64,000 nt of DNA from Welwitschia mirabilis (taxonomy: Eukaryota > Gnetophyta > Gnetopsida > Welwitschiales): positions 174,657,599-174,721,598 of the forward strand of contig JBOZIK010000001.1 of the NCBI GenBank assembly GCA_051453625.1, read 5' to 3'. A program made the translations under genes and the position numbers. Shown in pieces: positions 22,311 to 34,544 of this stretch; position 1 is the stretch's first letter, and each line of letters opens with the position of its first letter. The notes below the pieces were generated by a model. The model was given only the letters and a program-made list of their open reading frames with translations, made no database searches and had not been told where the DNA came from.

Positions 22311-23640
22311 ATCCATTGTCAAGTTACTTTATCAAACTTACAAATCATTCACTTAGACTATTGAGCCATGATTTTTTGATACTTTTTGATCTAGGTTAAA
22401 ATCCCTTAAAATAAAAATCAATAATAAGTAATGGTTGAAATATAGTTTACTTATGGGTTTTTAAGGGAAAGAATGATTTTTTCAAGTAGGTTATCTAAGA
22501 ACGCATTTGCTTTATAGTCTCTAATTTTGGTAAAACTTGGTTAAAAGAGGGTATTTTACCTTTTCATATAATATTTAAGTAATAATCCTTTAATGGATAC
22601 AAGATTTGTCTTGATTATTCTAATGATCTAATAACCCATTAAAATTACATAATAAAATGACTATGGGAAGATGAAGAAAAGAATATAATAGACCTCTTCT
22701 TCAAAAGTACATAACACTAATAACATATTTGGGTGTAGTTAACTACACAGGGCTATGGATGCCTATTGGTAATGTAGCTCTAATGATCTATTTGCAACAT
22801 GTTAAACTGCATAAGGGCTATAAATGCTTGTTGGCAATGCAACACTAATTTTGACATAATACAACATGCTTAACTCTATTGGTAGAAAATGTCATAACAC
22901 TGTATAATTAATGTGGTTTAAAGGCATAATACTAAAGGCATATGCAAAGTTGGAAATGGGACATAAAGAAACAAGATGGGAATCGAAAGCCTTATGTGAA
23001 CCATTGTTTCTTAACTTTCATAATTAGGATTTGCATTGATTCCTTAGATCCCTATAGGTTACTTGGTTAAAAATTAACTTGATTGATAATGTGGCCCACA
23101 AAAAAATATAAAAAAATAATAGAGGGTTAATAACTTAAGATAGTCCACTCATTTATTCATTGATTTTTGGTTTCACTTCATTCACACATTTTCCATCTTA
23201 CCTTGCATCACTTAGCTACATTTTACTTCATATCATTTTCATGAAAAATAAGTCTTAAGGCATTAATCATTTTTATAAATAGCTTTTCCACTTAGCACAT
23301 GTTTAGTTTTAAATAGCTTGTCTTTTTTCTTAAATTAATTTACATCATTTTCAGTTAAATAACTCTCTATGATTTATCTATGCCTACGTTCTTGAATAAC
23401 TTAACATTTTCATCATAAACTTTGAGAAAAAAAAGTTAAATTTTGGTTAAGTGATATGAAATCTTAATTTTCACTAAAATTTTTCAGTTTGATACTATAA
23501 TTACATAAAATTGTTCATAAAATTTTCAAGTTTTATTATACACACACTTGACACACTTTTGTGCAAATAATTTTTCTATGTTTAACAATTTTATTATTAA
23601 CTTTTTGCTAAGGCACTAGTAAAAGACTTGTTAGGGTGTG
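22311..23640 (+). other. gypsy B 3' non-coding region with a 63-bp repeat
   Basis: Two copies of a unit starting GTTAACTACACAGGGCTATG (22738) and GTTAAACTGCATAAGGGCTA (22801) with a partial third near 22872. The last bases before the LTR (TTAGGGTGTG, about 23631-23640) are a decayed polypurine tract. Confidence 0.55.
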
Positions 23641-24869
23641 TGTTAACATGTAAAAATTAATATTTATATCAAGTGTTTCATGCCAATTTATTGTAATTGA
23701 AGATATTAGTTTAATTATTTTAATCATAAAATATTTATTCTATTATTTTTAAAATAAAATTAAATGTTATGTTTTCCTCCATATTAAATTACAAATATTT
23801 AGCCACTTTTGAAACACATGATGGAAGATGGACTTAATTCCACACAAAACAATGGTGGCAATGGAGATATTAGGTGGCGATACATAGCAAAAGATTTTGA
23901 AGACGTGGTAGAGGCATGTGGAGGTGGCATTTGATACATATGATGATCTCCATCGAATGCTATAATACAACCTCCAACAAACACTAAATGATAAAGATTC
24001 TACCTAATGTTAGAGGACAGAATCTGATCTATGTAATGCTACAAGACAAAATCTTATATACCTAATGCTAAATTATGAATATTCTACATAATGCTATAAG
24101 CCAAGAATGTAACCATCCCTTACCCCAATCTCTCCCTATAAAATGGCTTTAAATCCTTTATTGTATTCATCTTTTGCCTTAGAGAATTGGAGCAGTTTGG
24201 ATCATTAACTTGTGATGGCTTTCTAGGTAACTCTTTAGGGGAGTAAGCTAGTCTTTAAGAATTATCTGAGGAGATCTTCTTCTTTCTTCTTCCTTTATTG
24301 TAAGATTATTCTTATTTTGCAATACAAAAGCTTTTTTCTTTGATTGCAATTTGAAAGTAACATCATAATTGAATTACCTAGATGACTTCTTTAATTGTTA
24401 AATTAGTTTTATTTGTATAAATTACTTTTATTAAGTTAGTCTTATAATTTTATAGATCTTGAGTACTTTATGAGTCCTTACTTTCTATTATTATTCTTAA
24501 ATTAAAGTATTAAGTGATTTTGCTAATTATCATATGGAAAATAATAGTATTTCCCATGACTTAAGACAAATGCACTTGATAGTTTAAAGTGTTTTGTAGG
24601 AAAGCGTAATAGTATAACATTGGATTAAAGAAGTACTTGAGGACTAACTAGAAACATCTTGGAGCTAATTTGCTTTCCTTATTTCTAAGACAAAATTCAA
24701 ACTTTAAACATCATTTCATCTCTTATTTTCTTTTATTTTGTTTTAGTATCTTACATTAAAGATTAAAGTTAGTGTAATTTTAGCCAATACCCAATGTTAT
24801 CCCTAAGGAAAAACAATACTAGGTTTTGTGCATAGTTTAAATATAGACATTATACTATAAATTTAATCA
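23641..24869 (+). repeat. gypsy B 3' LTR
   Basis: Starts TGTTAACATG and ends ATCA. About 1229 bp against about 1194 for the 5' copy. It carries TATAAAA at 24137-24143. Confidence 0.85.
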
Positions 24870-24874
24870 ATTAG

Positions 24875-25428
24875 TTAAGAAATATATAAAGTTGTTAAGA
24901 AATGTCCTCAACTAAGAACCATTTCACAACAACCTCTATAACATCTTTGTATGTCACTTGTATGGTTTTAAGATGAATCCTAGTACCTTCCTTATTATAA
25001 TAACTAAAATTGGACTTCAAAAAGATAAGAAGTTGATCCTTAGAGTACTTCAAGGTATTCTATTCATCTTTAAAATCCATTAAAAAAAATGAAAAAAGAA
25101 AAGAAGAGGAAATTAGAAAACATATTATAGTTAACTTTATTTTATATTTATCACCATCCTTACCATAAAATAACATATACCTATATCGATATAATTCAAT
25201 CTTCCATACAAAATTCATGACGTATCTCAACTACTAAAAACAAAACATATGAAAGTAGATTTTCATGATCTACTCATTTTTGACGTTCTCTAGTTTATAA
25301 TACTTCAACAACATACTTTAACATATAAAACTTAAGACTAGTTAAGAAAGATTCCTAATATATAGTACTACTTATTATAAGTGCTCTATAAACTTAGGCT
25401 CAAACTTTTAAATAGATTAGTCTTAAAA
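24875..25428. other. unassigned AT-rich sequence
   Basis: No convincing frame, although 24930-25080 translates to pieces (KMNPSTFLI) faintly like reverse transcriptase. Confidence 0.3.
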
Positions 25429-25801
25429 TGGTTAAATTTATTAATTACATTTATTAGATATGTCTTGTATTCTTAGTCCACAGATGTTTTGACACATGGT
25501 TTTTAGGTTTCTAATTATTCTTTCATATGCATTTTCATAATCCTAAGCCTAAATAAAGGGTTGTAGGGTTTTAGCATTAGGAAATACAGTTCAAAACAAA
25601 ATGTTTATTATGGAATTATGAGTATGTTTGTATAATAGTAAGGTTTTCATACTTTTATATGTTATTCATACTTCTATATTAACCAAACAGTAAGGTTGTT
25701 TGCAAGGTCTTTTACTACTACTACTCTAATTGCAAAGTGAACTAGATCTATATTGTTGTAATTTTTTATCTTTTAATCCAAAGATAAATCCTTATTTTCC
25801 A
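25429..25801 (+). repeat. copia D 5' LTR
   Basis: Starts TGGTTAAA, ends TTTCCA, followed by AAGGTATGAACATT (25804-25817), a plausible decayed iMet primer site. Confidence 0.72.
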
Positions 25802-25875
25802 TGAAGGTATGAACATTAGTAAAAAACTTGAATCTCTATGCCTTTTGTTTGTATTTTATTTTCTTATTATTTCTG

Positions 25876-25891
25876 NNNNNNNNNNNNNNNN
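25876..25891. other. assembly gap (16 N)
   Basis: Sixteen unknown bases in the copia D leader. Confidence 0.99.
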
Positions 25892-26199
25892 ATTAAAGAA
25901 AGAAACTATATAAGACATAAAAATAATAACAACTAGAGTTTTAAATACAAATTTTAAGATATAAAGATTTAGAAAAAATAGATTTAAAATAAATAAGACT
26001 AAAGTTAAGGATATGCTCATGTAGTATTTGTTTTGGAAGGCATTGTTAGGCAAGGTTAAATATTCTTTAATCACTTTAAATTAAAACTATAAGGTTTCTA
26101 ATATAAGAGCTTAGAGAATCATCTAGATGAGTCTTTGAGTTAACATCTTATTTAATGTGAAAAAGTACTACTCTATCACTCTATTATGAATAAATTTAG

Positions 26200-26800
26200 G
26201 GATTTTACATGATTAAATATTTAATAAATAATTTGTACCTAAAGTTTTATAACTTTTATGAAAAGGAAAGGATGTCCATTATAGATCATCTAAATGATCT
26301 TAATAATCTAGTGTACAACTTAGTTAACATTACTATGGAAATTAAGGAGGATAATCAATCCTAGACCCATTTTAAATCTATTTTGGTATCCATAACCTAC
26401 TTACCTTAATATTACTTTATGAAAAGGATATGATAATCTTAAGATATTGTCTACAATACTTCTATTAGAGGATAGGATAAAGACCATTGTACCAAAGTCA
26501 TTTGGAAAAGTCTTAATGAGTGTAGGATTCATAATGAAGAAAACAATTTAATAACAAACTATCTAAATCAAAGTTAAGATTTAGAAAGAGTAATAAAAGG
26601 GATAAGGATGATTTTATTATCATAAAAAAGAGCATTTTAAGAAGGAATGTTAAAAATCAATCAGTATTATAGAAATAAAAGTAAATAAATGGTTAAGAAT
26701 TAAACTATTAAACTAATAAGGATAACATTGTAAATATAGAGGCTTCTAGAGACATGATCACATATTTTGAGATAACTTAAAGGTAGTGATCATATCCTTA
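26200..26800 (+). pseudogene. copia D gag and protease remnant
   Basis: About 26260-26560 reads MSIIDHLNDLNNLVYNLVN, then IKEDNQS, resembling UBN2-type gag (SV.DHI..F..L...L.....I.DE). Around 26720-26775 the strand reads VNIEASRDMITYF, where the protease block VDSGAS.HMT is expected. The active-site Asp-Ser-Gly is not preserved. Confidence 0.6.
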
Positions 26801-27900
26801 CATTTTGGATCTCATGGGATATTACTTATGATAGAACTTAATTTTGTGTATATTAGGGAACTTATGAAAGACATTTTCTAATGAAAATCAAAGATGAAGA
26901 CAAATTATTGATGTTTGTAATATTCAAGAAAAGATACATAATGAAGTTTTGTAAATTCTCATTGATGTGAACTACATATCAAATATGATAAGAAATTTAA
27001 TTTATTTTAGATACTCAACTATAAGTCCATGAGATAAAATGACTTATTAAATATCATCAAAGATCCTTTCGTGGCAATGAAATGTAAGAAGGATTAAAAT
27101 CTCTATAAACTATTAAGAGAAATATTTCTAGAAGACATAGATGTTATAGCTAAAAATTTTATTGAATATTGGAATAGTAATCTTAACCATAGTAGTGATC
27201 TTAGAATGAAGAATCTAGTTACAAAAGATTTTATTCCAAGCTTATAAACATTGATACATAATAAAATTTGGAACCCTTAAGTAGCTTATAATATAAATAA
27301 TATTTTATCACCTTCATCAACAACATATCAAGGAACCTATGAGTCTTTACAATAAAATAAAAGTCTAATACTTTTTGCATATTTAAACAATGTAAAGTAT
27401 GAGTGTTATGAAGTAAAAAAAATTAAATTTAAGTTTTCAAGATTAGATTATAGAGAATATTACATCTCAAATGAGTTTAAAAGGTATTACACATATAAAA
27501 TGATTATTTTATTATTACAATTTTGGGGACTCGACATTAAAATAGTATCATAAAAAGGATGAATCGTACATTTATGAAATGAGATATAAGAATTACATAT
27601 GTGTAGGAGTGGATCAATCATTTTATGTTAGTCAATAATGCATGTTACTTGATGAATATGACACCTTTCTTACTATTAATGATAGAAATTTAGACGAGAT
27701 ATAGAATTCTCATCAAATAGGTACAAACACCTAAGGATTTTTTGATCTTTTTGCATATGTTCATATTCTAAATGTTTAAATAAATAAGGTTCATTTAAAA
27801 TCCAAAAAAGATATATTTTGACTATGTAAATGGCACCAAGGGATATGTAATGGGATTGTACTTCACAAAAGGTTTTGCTCAATTAAAATGTTATTTATAA
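26801..27900 (+). pseudogene. copia D integrase remnant
   Basis: The core is poorly readable, but at about 27560-27600 RMNRTFMK matches the ERMNRTLMEK block. 27690-27860 reads NSHQIGTNT, FDLFAYVHI and KSKKDIF, then a GIC.GIVLH block, matching the C-terminal part of copia integrases (LRVFGC.AY.HI...KL..KSKKCIFLGY..G.KGYRLW). Many stops. Confidence 0.6.
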
Positions 27901-28229
27901 TGAATCCTTACTTTTGTAAAAGAACAATTAGAAAGATTGATAGAGTAATAGTCTCTTAAAATGAAAATCCATAAAATAGAACATGATAAGAATAATAAAT
28001 AAAAATGTTAAAATCAAATACTTATTAATGTACAAATGTAGATGGAAAGTACTTAGACTTAGATGGAGCTTAGAATATCTTCTAAATCAAAGAGGGGTGT
28101 TTGAGTAATAATATATTATTATGAATATGCATTTATTTTACTAGTTGCTAAAGAATATAAACCAATGGCTTATGAAGAAGCATTCTAAAGTAATTAAAAG
28201 GATGAATAAGAAGAAGTGATAAAAGAAGA

Positions 28230-29000
28230 GCCATAGTATCTCTTAAAGAACTAGACTTGAAATTTAGTAAACACTCTAGAGAACTAAAACATAATTGATT
28301 GAAAATGATTATTCATAATCACTCTAGGAAAAAAAATTTAAATACTTAAGAAATAATTAGTGGAAAATCAATAACTTCAAAATGTGGACATAAATTTATT
28401 TAATTTATCTACACTAGTAACCAAGTTATCTTCACTTAGCCTCATATTCCATTTAGTTATTATAGAGAATTTATAGCTAAATTAGATGGCTGCAAGGAAA
28501 TTTTTCTTTCATGAAAAAAAAAATAAGTGGATATATATGAAAACAACTAGAGAAATTTTGGTAAAATATAAGGAGAGTCATCTCTACAGACTTAATAGAG
28601 CCTTGTATAAGTCAAGAAAATTCTAAGCCAATGGAAAAAAAGATTTTCTTTTCTCATGTGCAAGATTAGTTTCCATAATAATTGTAGATCCTTGTGTATA
28701 TAGTACAAACGTGTAAGGATGAAAACCTATAATTTTGATTTTGTATGTAAATAACATGCTCATTACAATGAAGAACAAGATTAAAATTAAGAAAGTAAAG
28801 GAAGTCTTATGATTAAAGTTTAACATGTTGGTAAATTCTAAGAAAATTCTTAGCATAGAAACTATTTGAAACATGATAATGGAAGTTGAATTTTTTTTAA
28901 AATTGTTACATTAAAAATATCCTTGAAAAACTTTAAATGAAATATTATAAATCACTTTAGATTTCTATTGTAATGTATTTTAGATTGTCTTTACAATAGT
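28230..29000 (+). pseudogene. copia D reverse transcriptase
   Basis: Blocks: YRLNRALYKSRKF (about 28590-28622, usual YGLKQAPRQWYKKF), then IIVDPCVYSTN and ILYVNNMLI. The last is the catalytic YVDD box changed to YVNN at 28744-28755 by two G-to-A changes. This alone abolishes metal binding. Further stops are present. Confidence 0.8.
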
Positions 29001-29753
29001 CTCCTCAAACTAAAAACAATAAAGAGTACATGTCTCAAGTACCTTACTCCACTATTATTGGAAGTATAATGTACACAATGGTAGGGACTAGACTACATAT
29101 TACACATGCTATGAAATATATTAGTAAATTCACAAGTAACTTTAAAACAAAGCACTAGGAGGTGATGGATTAGATTCTTAGTTATCTAAAGGACAAATCA
29201 AGGCTATATAAGGGAATTCAAGATTATTGTAATTTATATTTTATAAGAGCTTTGAATAAAAGAGGATCCAATTTAGGACATGTTTTCATAATGGAAGGAG
29301 AATCCATTTTTTGAAGTTGAAGTTGTAATCATTAGTGGCATTTTCTATCATAGAGTTAAAGTATGTTATACTTCATAAATACGTAGAGAGGAGATTTAGC
29401 TAAAGGACATCATATAAGGATTATATGAATTGAAGAAAAGGTTTCAATATTCAATGATAATTAGAGTATTCTACTCTTATCACATAATCTAGAATTTCAT
29501 GAGAGGCTAAAGTATATTTAAGTAAAATATTACTTTCTCCAATGATAAATGGTTAACATGATTACAAGTCCTCTTTTATTAGAGAATTTCAAATAATGTT
29601 TAAATTTATTTCAATTCTCTAATAGGTACCTAAGGAAATAGATATGGAGAAGTTGGTGCTTGAAATAATAGAGTCAATTTTTAATGAAGATGGTTATTTT
29701 TACAAATGATCTTAAAATTTGATTCAAATGCTTAAATATGTCAACCTCAAATA
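29001..29753 (+). pseudogene. copia D RNase H region
   Basis: Reads VPYSTIIGSIMYTMVGTRLH (about 29038-29098), THAMKYISKF and ILSYLKDKSRLYKG, matching VPYASAVGSLMYAM..TRPDI and RYLRGT of copia RNase H. The tail to 29753 is weak and no clear polypurine tract remains. Confidence 0.78.
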
Positions 29754-30129
29754 TGTTAAAGGTATTACTAACATTTATTTCATTCATTAGATTATGCTTT
29801 GTATTTGTAATTGGTACATAGTTTTGAAGCATGGTTTTTAGGTCTTATTTTTCTAATGCATGATATTTCTATAACATTAAACTCATAAAAAAATTGTAGG
29901 GACCTAGCATTAGGAAAGAGATAATGTGTTTTCTACTATTTTGAACACATTTGTATAATAGTAAGGGTTCTATATTTTTTGGTATTTTCATTCTTATTTA
30001 ATTATTAAAGAGAGAGTCAGAGTTGTTTATATGCTCTTACTATTATTACTATAATTATAAAGTAAATTTAATTTCTACCATTTTAATATTTTCCTCTTAG
30101 AATCTAAAAGTGATTTAGCATTTTTTCCA
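29754..30129 (+). repeat. copia D 3' LTR
   Basis: Starts TGTTAAAGG, ends TTTCCA. It aligns by eye to 25429-25801. Confidence 0.75.
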
Positions 30130-31319
30130 TGGAGCTACAATATTATTTAACTATTAGATTTTATTTTCATATTATTATTTCTTTTACATTTCTATTAGTA
30201 TCAAACTTAGTGTATTCTATACTTTTCTATTTAATCCAATTCTATGCATTTCATTTCATTACTTCTATTAGTAGGATCCACTCCTCTCATAGATACTGCA
30301 AAGGCATAACTATTATTTTATTTATTTCTAGTTATGATACTTCTTATGTCTTTGTAATATGCTTCCTTATATAAGACTTAAGACATGGTTCTTGATTTAT
30401 ATTAATATGCTATGAGTTTATTTGAGCATAAATTCATTTAAAAAAGGTAGAATAAATAATTAAAAAATAAAAACTCTAAGGCACATGTAGAAAATTTTCA
30501 AAAGTAATAATAACTTATCAAGACATGTAGTAGGTTTTATAGAAGAGAATCATGAACATTTATGAAAGTTTTTTCATAACTTAATCCTTCTTGTGATCAT
30601 TATTATTTAAATTATAATTAGAGTTAGCCATCATCTACAAAGAAAAATTTTAACTTGTTATCATGAAACAATCATATAGATTTCCAAATATTTAATTGTA
30701 GTGAAAAAAGTTCTTAAATAATTATTTTTTTGGTTTGAATAACTTAAATGTTTGATACGAATACTTTGAATGTGGACATGACATTCTTCTTTCATCATCC
30801 ACATTACTCATTAAAAAAATGACACATGTTATAACACGTTATAAGGTTTTATGATATCTTTTTATTCTACCATTCCACATTTGATGAACCTTATAATAGG
30901 ATTACTCTTAGAATCACAATAGCTTCATGTTATTACTGTTACTATTATTAATATTATTTAGTTTTATTTTTATTATTTTCCAAGCATAAAAAAATTGTAA
31001 AGATGATACTTTATACCTCTTTCATGGACCAAACTTTTGATCTTGAGGAAAGGGCTCTTTTACCATGAAATGATTTGTTTAATAAGATTTATCTTAGAAA
31101 AAAAATAAAGTTGAAGTTTTATATAAGAAACGAGTTGAAAGTAACAACACCATATAGAGAAATATTAGTGAAAATTTTATCTTCTTATTCTATTACTACC
31201 AAAGGTTATGAGCTTTTAGAAATAATTACATAAATATTAACAATAATGATAATGATAATAATATTTTTAGAATGATGATAATAATCCTAACTATCTTATA
31301 CATAGAATGAACTACTAAG
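30130..31319. other. unassigned AT-rich sequence
   Basis: The open stretch 30129-30374 is a hydrophobic low-complexity frame without recognisable motifs. Imperfect (GATAAT)n runs occur at 31235-31275. No gene supported. Confidence 0.5.
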
Positions 31320-32499
31320 TGAAGGATATAGAACCCTAAAGAAGGGGGGATGTGAATAGGATCTAAAAGTAAATAAATAAATTCATAAGCTATCTCTACC
31401 AGTATTAAATATTAAAAATATTTATATAAATGAAAAATCCAAAAAGATCTGAAAACACAAAATATCAATGAAGATTAATACATGATTTATAGTGGCTTGG
31501 GAAACCACCTACTCCACTCTTGATGATCAAATTATATCCAAGACTAATCTAGATCTTCATTAATCATTTTCCAAGCATTTTAGATTTACGTGAAATCTTC
31601 TACATTTAGACTTTTCTAAGTCTCAATCTTAACATTTAGAGAGAATGCTTTTTAGTGTTAATAGTGTACTGCAATGCACAGTCTTAATCAACTCTAAAGT
31701 ATAATAATACTAGTAGTACACTATTTGAAATGGTAACATAATCCATGTACATATAGTGGAAATTAATTAATCAAAGTACTAATAATCACAAAAGATGTTC
31801 ATTCGATTTTAGTCTAATATAAGATGTTTGGAAAGATTGGTACAATGATTTTGATAACTAACAAATACATAAGAGACACAGTAGGATTTTACAAGTAAAT
31901 TAGATTATCTAATGGATAAAAACAGGAGGCCAACAGCTACAAAAATCCCATTTTCGTCAAGACTAATCGACCCCTTGAAATGTTCGATTGACTCCATTAA
32001 GTGCCATCATTGAATTCGATTGTCCCCATCTTCTTCTAGTTAACCTAAGCTTTTTATGTCTTCATGTTGGTTTGATCCCTCAAGGATCTAGTCAACCACA
32101 TATCTAGTTAACTACATTTTGGTATAATCAATCCCATGTTTAGAAAAATACAAAATAACATTTTTAGCCTAGGTTTGGTCTACCCCTTAGAAATATGGTC
32201 AACCCCTGATGAAAAAAGATGAAAAAAATTTTTCTCTAGATTTAGTTGATCCCTCAAGAGTCTAGTTAATCTCTTGATGATCAGATGTGAAAAATTTATT
32301 TCATAGATCTAGTTAAGCCCTTAGGAATTCAATAGATCCCTTTAACGAATTGTAACTTATTAGGTTTAGGTAAGGTATGTAATAAACATTTGTAGCTTCT
32401 GACCGATAAGGACTAATATTTTCTACAAAAAATACACACACATTTTTCTATACTAGAAAATGTTAGTCTGACATCAACATGATAAATTATAACATAACA
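31320..32499 (-). repeat. copia E 3' LTR
   Basis: 1180 bp. On the plus strand it starts TGAAGGATATAGAACCC, contains CTACTCCACTCTTGATGATC and a GGTCGACC-like motif cluster at 31960-32340, and ends CATAACA. It matches 43620-44745. Confidence 0.88.
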
Positions 32500-32513
32500 A
32501 TCTCCCCTTTTAA
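32500..32513 (-). promoter_or_regulatory. copia E polypurine tract
   Basis: The minus strand reads TAAAAGGGGAGAT directly before the LTR start TGTTATG. Confidence 0.85.
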
Positions 32514-33041
32514 CATTGATGGAAAACTATACTTGGTTAAAAACTTTAATTATAAAACTCTTACTTAAAAAATGCCCATTATATTTGCAAAATATTATTT
32601 AGCATGTTTATCAAAATTAAGTGTTCAAAATGGTTTTCCAAAGAGAAGTAATATATATAAACAATTTAAAGTATAGTTCATAAGACATGTAATATTCATT
32701 AATTAACAACATAAAATGATACCAATTGCATTTCCAGATGTGACAAAATCATGGTTCATGATAAATGTAATATATAACAGATAAGACAAAATGATGCTAA
32801 ATGTATTTTTATTACTTAATTTTAAGTATTATAACAGAAAGATGCTCATAAGATCAATTAGAACTGAGAAAAATTGATAAGTACTACTAAGAACAGTTGC
32901 TAACATTTGATACTAACTAATAATAACTAAAAATACAACTACCATTTCTTCTGCTTTTGACATTAATGATAAAGGATAGTAAATGGAAAATCATAAGCAC
33001 AATTAGAAGACATAGAAAATAATAAATCAATCTAATTCTTA

Positions 33042-34080
33042 TTATTCCTCCTTCTTCTTATATTTTTCTTTAGAATATAGGTCTTCTTCTTCTTTCTCTT
33101 CTTTGGCTACCTTTTTAGCAGAGCTATTAGCTTCCTCAGAACTATTAACAACCTTGTACCCTACTATAATTAGAGCCTCTTTAATATGCCTTATGTAATA
33201 ATCCACCCTCTTCAGGTATAAAAGAGTCTCTTTAGGAGAGGCCTTCTTAGGAGAAGGAGACTTAGAAGACTTCTTATATCTAGAGAAATGTGCATGCAAG
33301 ACAAGGTTGCGTGCCCAATGGTACACATAGGGGTTAAAGTTTCTAGCTTAGAATGCAATTAGGCTCTAAAATGACAACATATATTTGTAATCAAAATAGA
33401 GTAAGAAAGAGCCCTATTTTTATGATACTCTAACTAAGAGGTCATATTTTTAAGCATAATGGTAAGTCCATCAATAGAATGACCAATTCCTATCAAATAC
33501 AAGAAGTAATCTTCATAGTTTGAGGTCTTATTATGATGACCCACTAGAGGTAAGAAATTATATATAAAGACTAAATGTAAAAGGTGGTACTTTAGTGTAA
33601 GATAGAAGGTGGAGATGGTGGTTTTCCACTAAACAAATTTACCATAGAGCTCCCTAGTGATCTCTATCTTATCCTCCATAGAATCATGCAGGGGAAAAAA
33701 ATCCTTATAATATCCTTTAGGGAGATTTGTGAGAAAGGCTATAAGATTTATAGTTATCCTAATCCTTCTTCCCAAAATAAGGGTTCTTAGGGTAGAAGAG
33801 TTAGCATTAAAAGAGGCATTATAATAAAACATGCAAGTAAGGAAAAGGTAGGCTGACCTAGAGACATCAAGAAAATAAGATAAATCAAGTTCATTCAATA
33901 ATCTTATCACATCTCTTAGTTTTCTAAGCTCCCTAGAAGCAATAGGACTTTTCTTGCAGACAGGATTTTTCTTAAACTTTTTTAAGAACTTATCCAAAGC
34001 CTCATTAGATGTTCCAGATTAAAAATACCTTGGATTTGTGTTAGATAACTTCTTTTGATGAGATATCCTTAAGGAAGTCT
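33042..34080 (-). pseudogene. copia E third ORF
   Basis: Two open stretches in different frames: 33629-33997 (N-terminal domain: KFLKKFKKN, FLDVSRSAYLFLTCMFYYNA, ILGRRIRITINLIAFLTNLP, DSMEDKIEITRELYG) and 33042-33326 (LKRVDYYIRHIKEALIIVGY, then a Glu/Lys/Ser-rich tail ending KKKEE). About 300 bases between them are frameshifted. The closest relative in the window is the copia C third ORF. The charged tail and lack of hydrophobic segments in the C-terminus argue against a simple membrane envelope protein. Function unknown; it may be the 'putative plant transposon protein' domain. Confidence 0.65.
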
Positions 34081-34089
34081 CTATCATTT

Positions 34090-34540
34090 AAAAGCACATG
34101 AAACTTCCTAAAGATAAAAGAGCTTAAGGGAGATAGCTAGATCTAAAAGAGATAGGTATACAGGTGTGAATGGAAAAGGTTAGGACTCCACAAGATTTTA
34201 TAAAAGGGGTAATCAAGTCACATTTAAGAAAAAAATGGGTCCACCACTTATTCTCCCATACTATAATCCTACAGGTCTGATTAAATGTGTTATGATCTAG
34301 TCAATCTAACATGATTTGGGTCATAAAAATTTCTAGGTCCAATCAACTAGGTTTTTAGATCAGTCAACCTAACTGAATTTAGGTTGATTTAGGAAAGACT
34401 AGGAGATCGGATGAAAATATAGTCGACTGACTTCTTCTTCAGATCTAGTCAATCAAATGCAAATCTCTTGTTAATTGTCCTAACTTCAGTCAGAGGATGG
34501 AGAGGTAACTTTTACTTCACTATGAAGTCCCAGAAAGTTG
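34090..34540. other. copia E spacer between pol and third ORF, motif-rich
   Basis: Non-coding. Repeated motifs such as CCAATCAACTAGG, GATCAGTCAACC, TAGTCGACTGAC and TAGTCAATC resemble the LTR motif cluster. The equivalent spacer in element C (14171-14530) has them too. Confidence 0.6.
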
Positions 34541-34544
34541 AAAA

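Larger units (their letters stand above)
7810..24869 (+). mobile_element. Ty3-gypsy element B, Athila-like, interrupted by copia C
   Basis: Two LTRs (7810-9003 and 23641-24869) flank a primer site, gag, protease, RT, RNase H/spacer and integrase in gypsy order (RT before integrase) on the plus strand. Removing the nested copia C leaves about 9.2 kb. ATTAA (7805-7809) before and ATTAG (24870-24874) after are a 5-bp target duplication with one transition. The tRNA-Asp-like primer site and the protease block ILG.PFLATFNALINC point to an Athila/Tat-type lineage. Stops throughout all domains show it is dead. Confidence 0.85.
25429..30129 (+). mobile_element. Ty1-copia element D, compact
   Basis: LTRs at 25429-25801 and 29754-30129 (373 and 376 bp) share TGGTTTTTAGGT, AACACATTTGTATAATAGTA and TTTCCA ends. 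Internal order on the plus strand is gag, protease, integrase, RT and RNase H. Total 4.7 kb, the usual size of small plant copia elements, with no third ORF. No matching target duplication was found. All frames are disrupted. Confidence 0.8.

Noticed and set aside
23767-23984. Two overlapping minus frames
   Set aside because: They lie inside the gypsy B 3' LTR, whose boundaries are well supported.
25429-30134. 5-bp target duplication for copia D
   Set aside because: TAAAA before and TGGAG after do not match. The LTR ends may be a few bases off, so no duplication is claimed.
30129-30374. 81-codon plus frame with a hydrophobic protein
   Set aside because: T-rich low-complexity sequence starting at the end of the copia D LTR, without a motif, and in composition like random AT-rich DNA.
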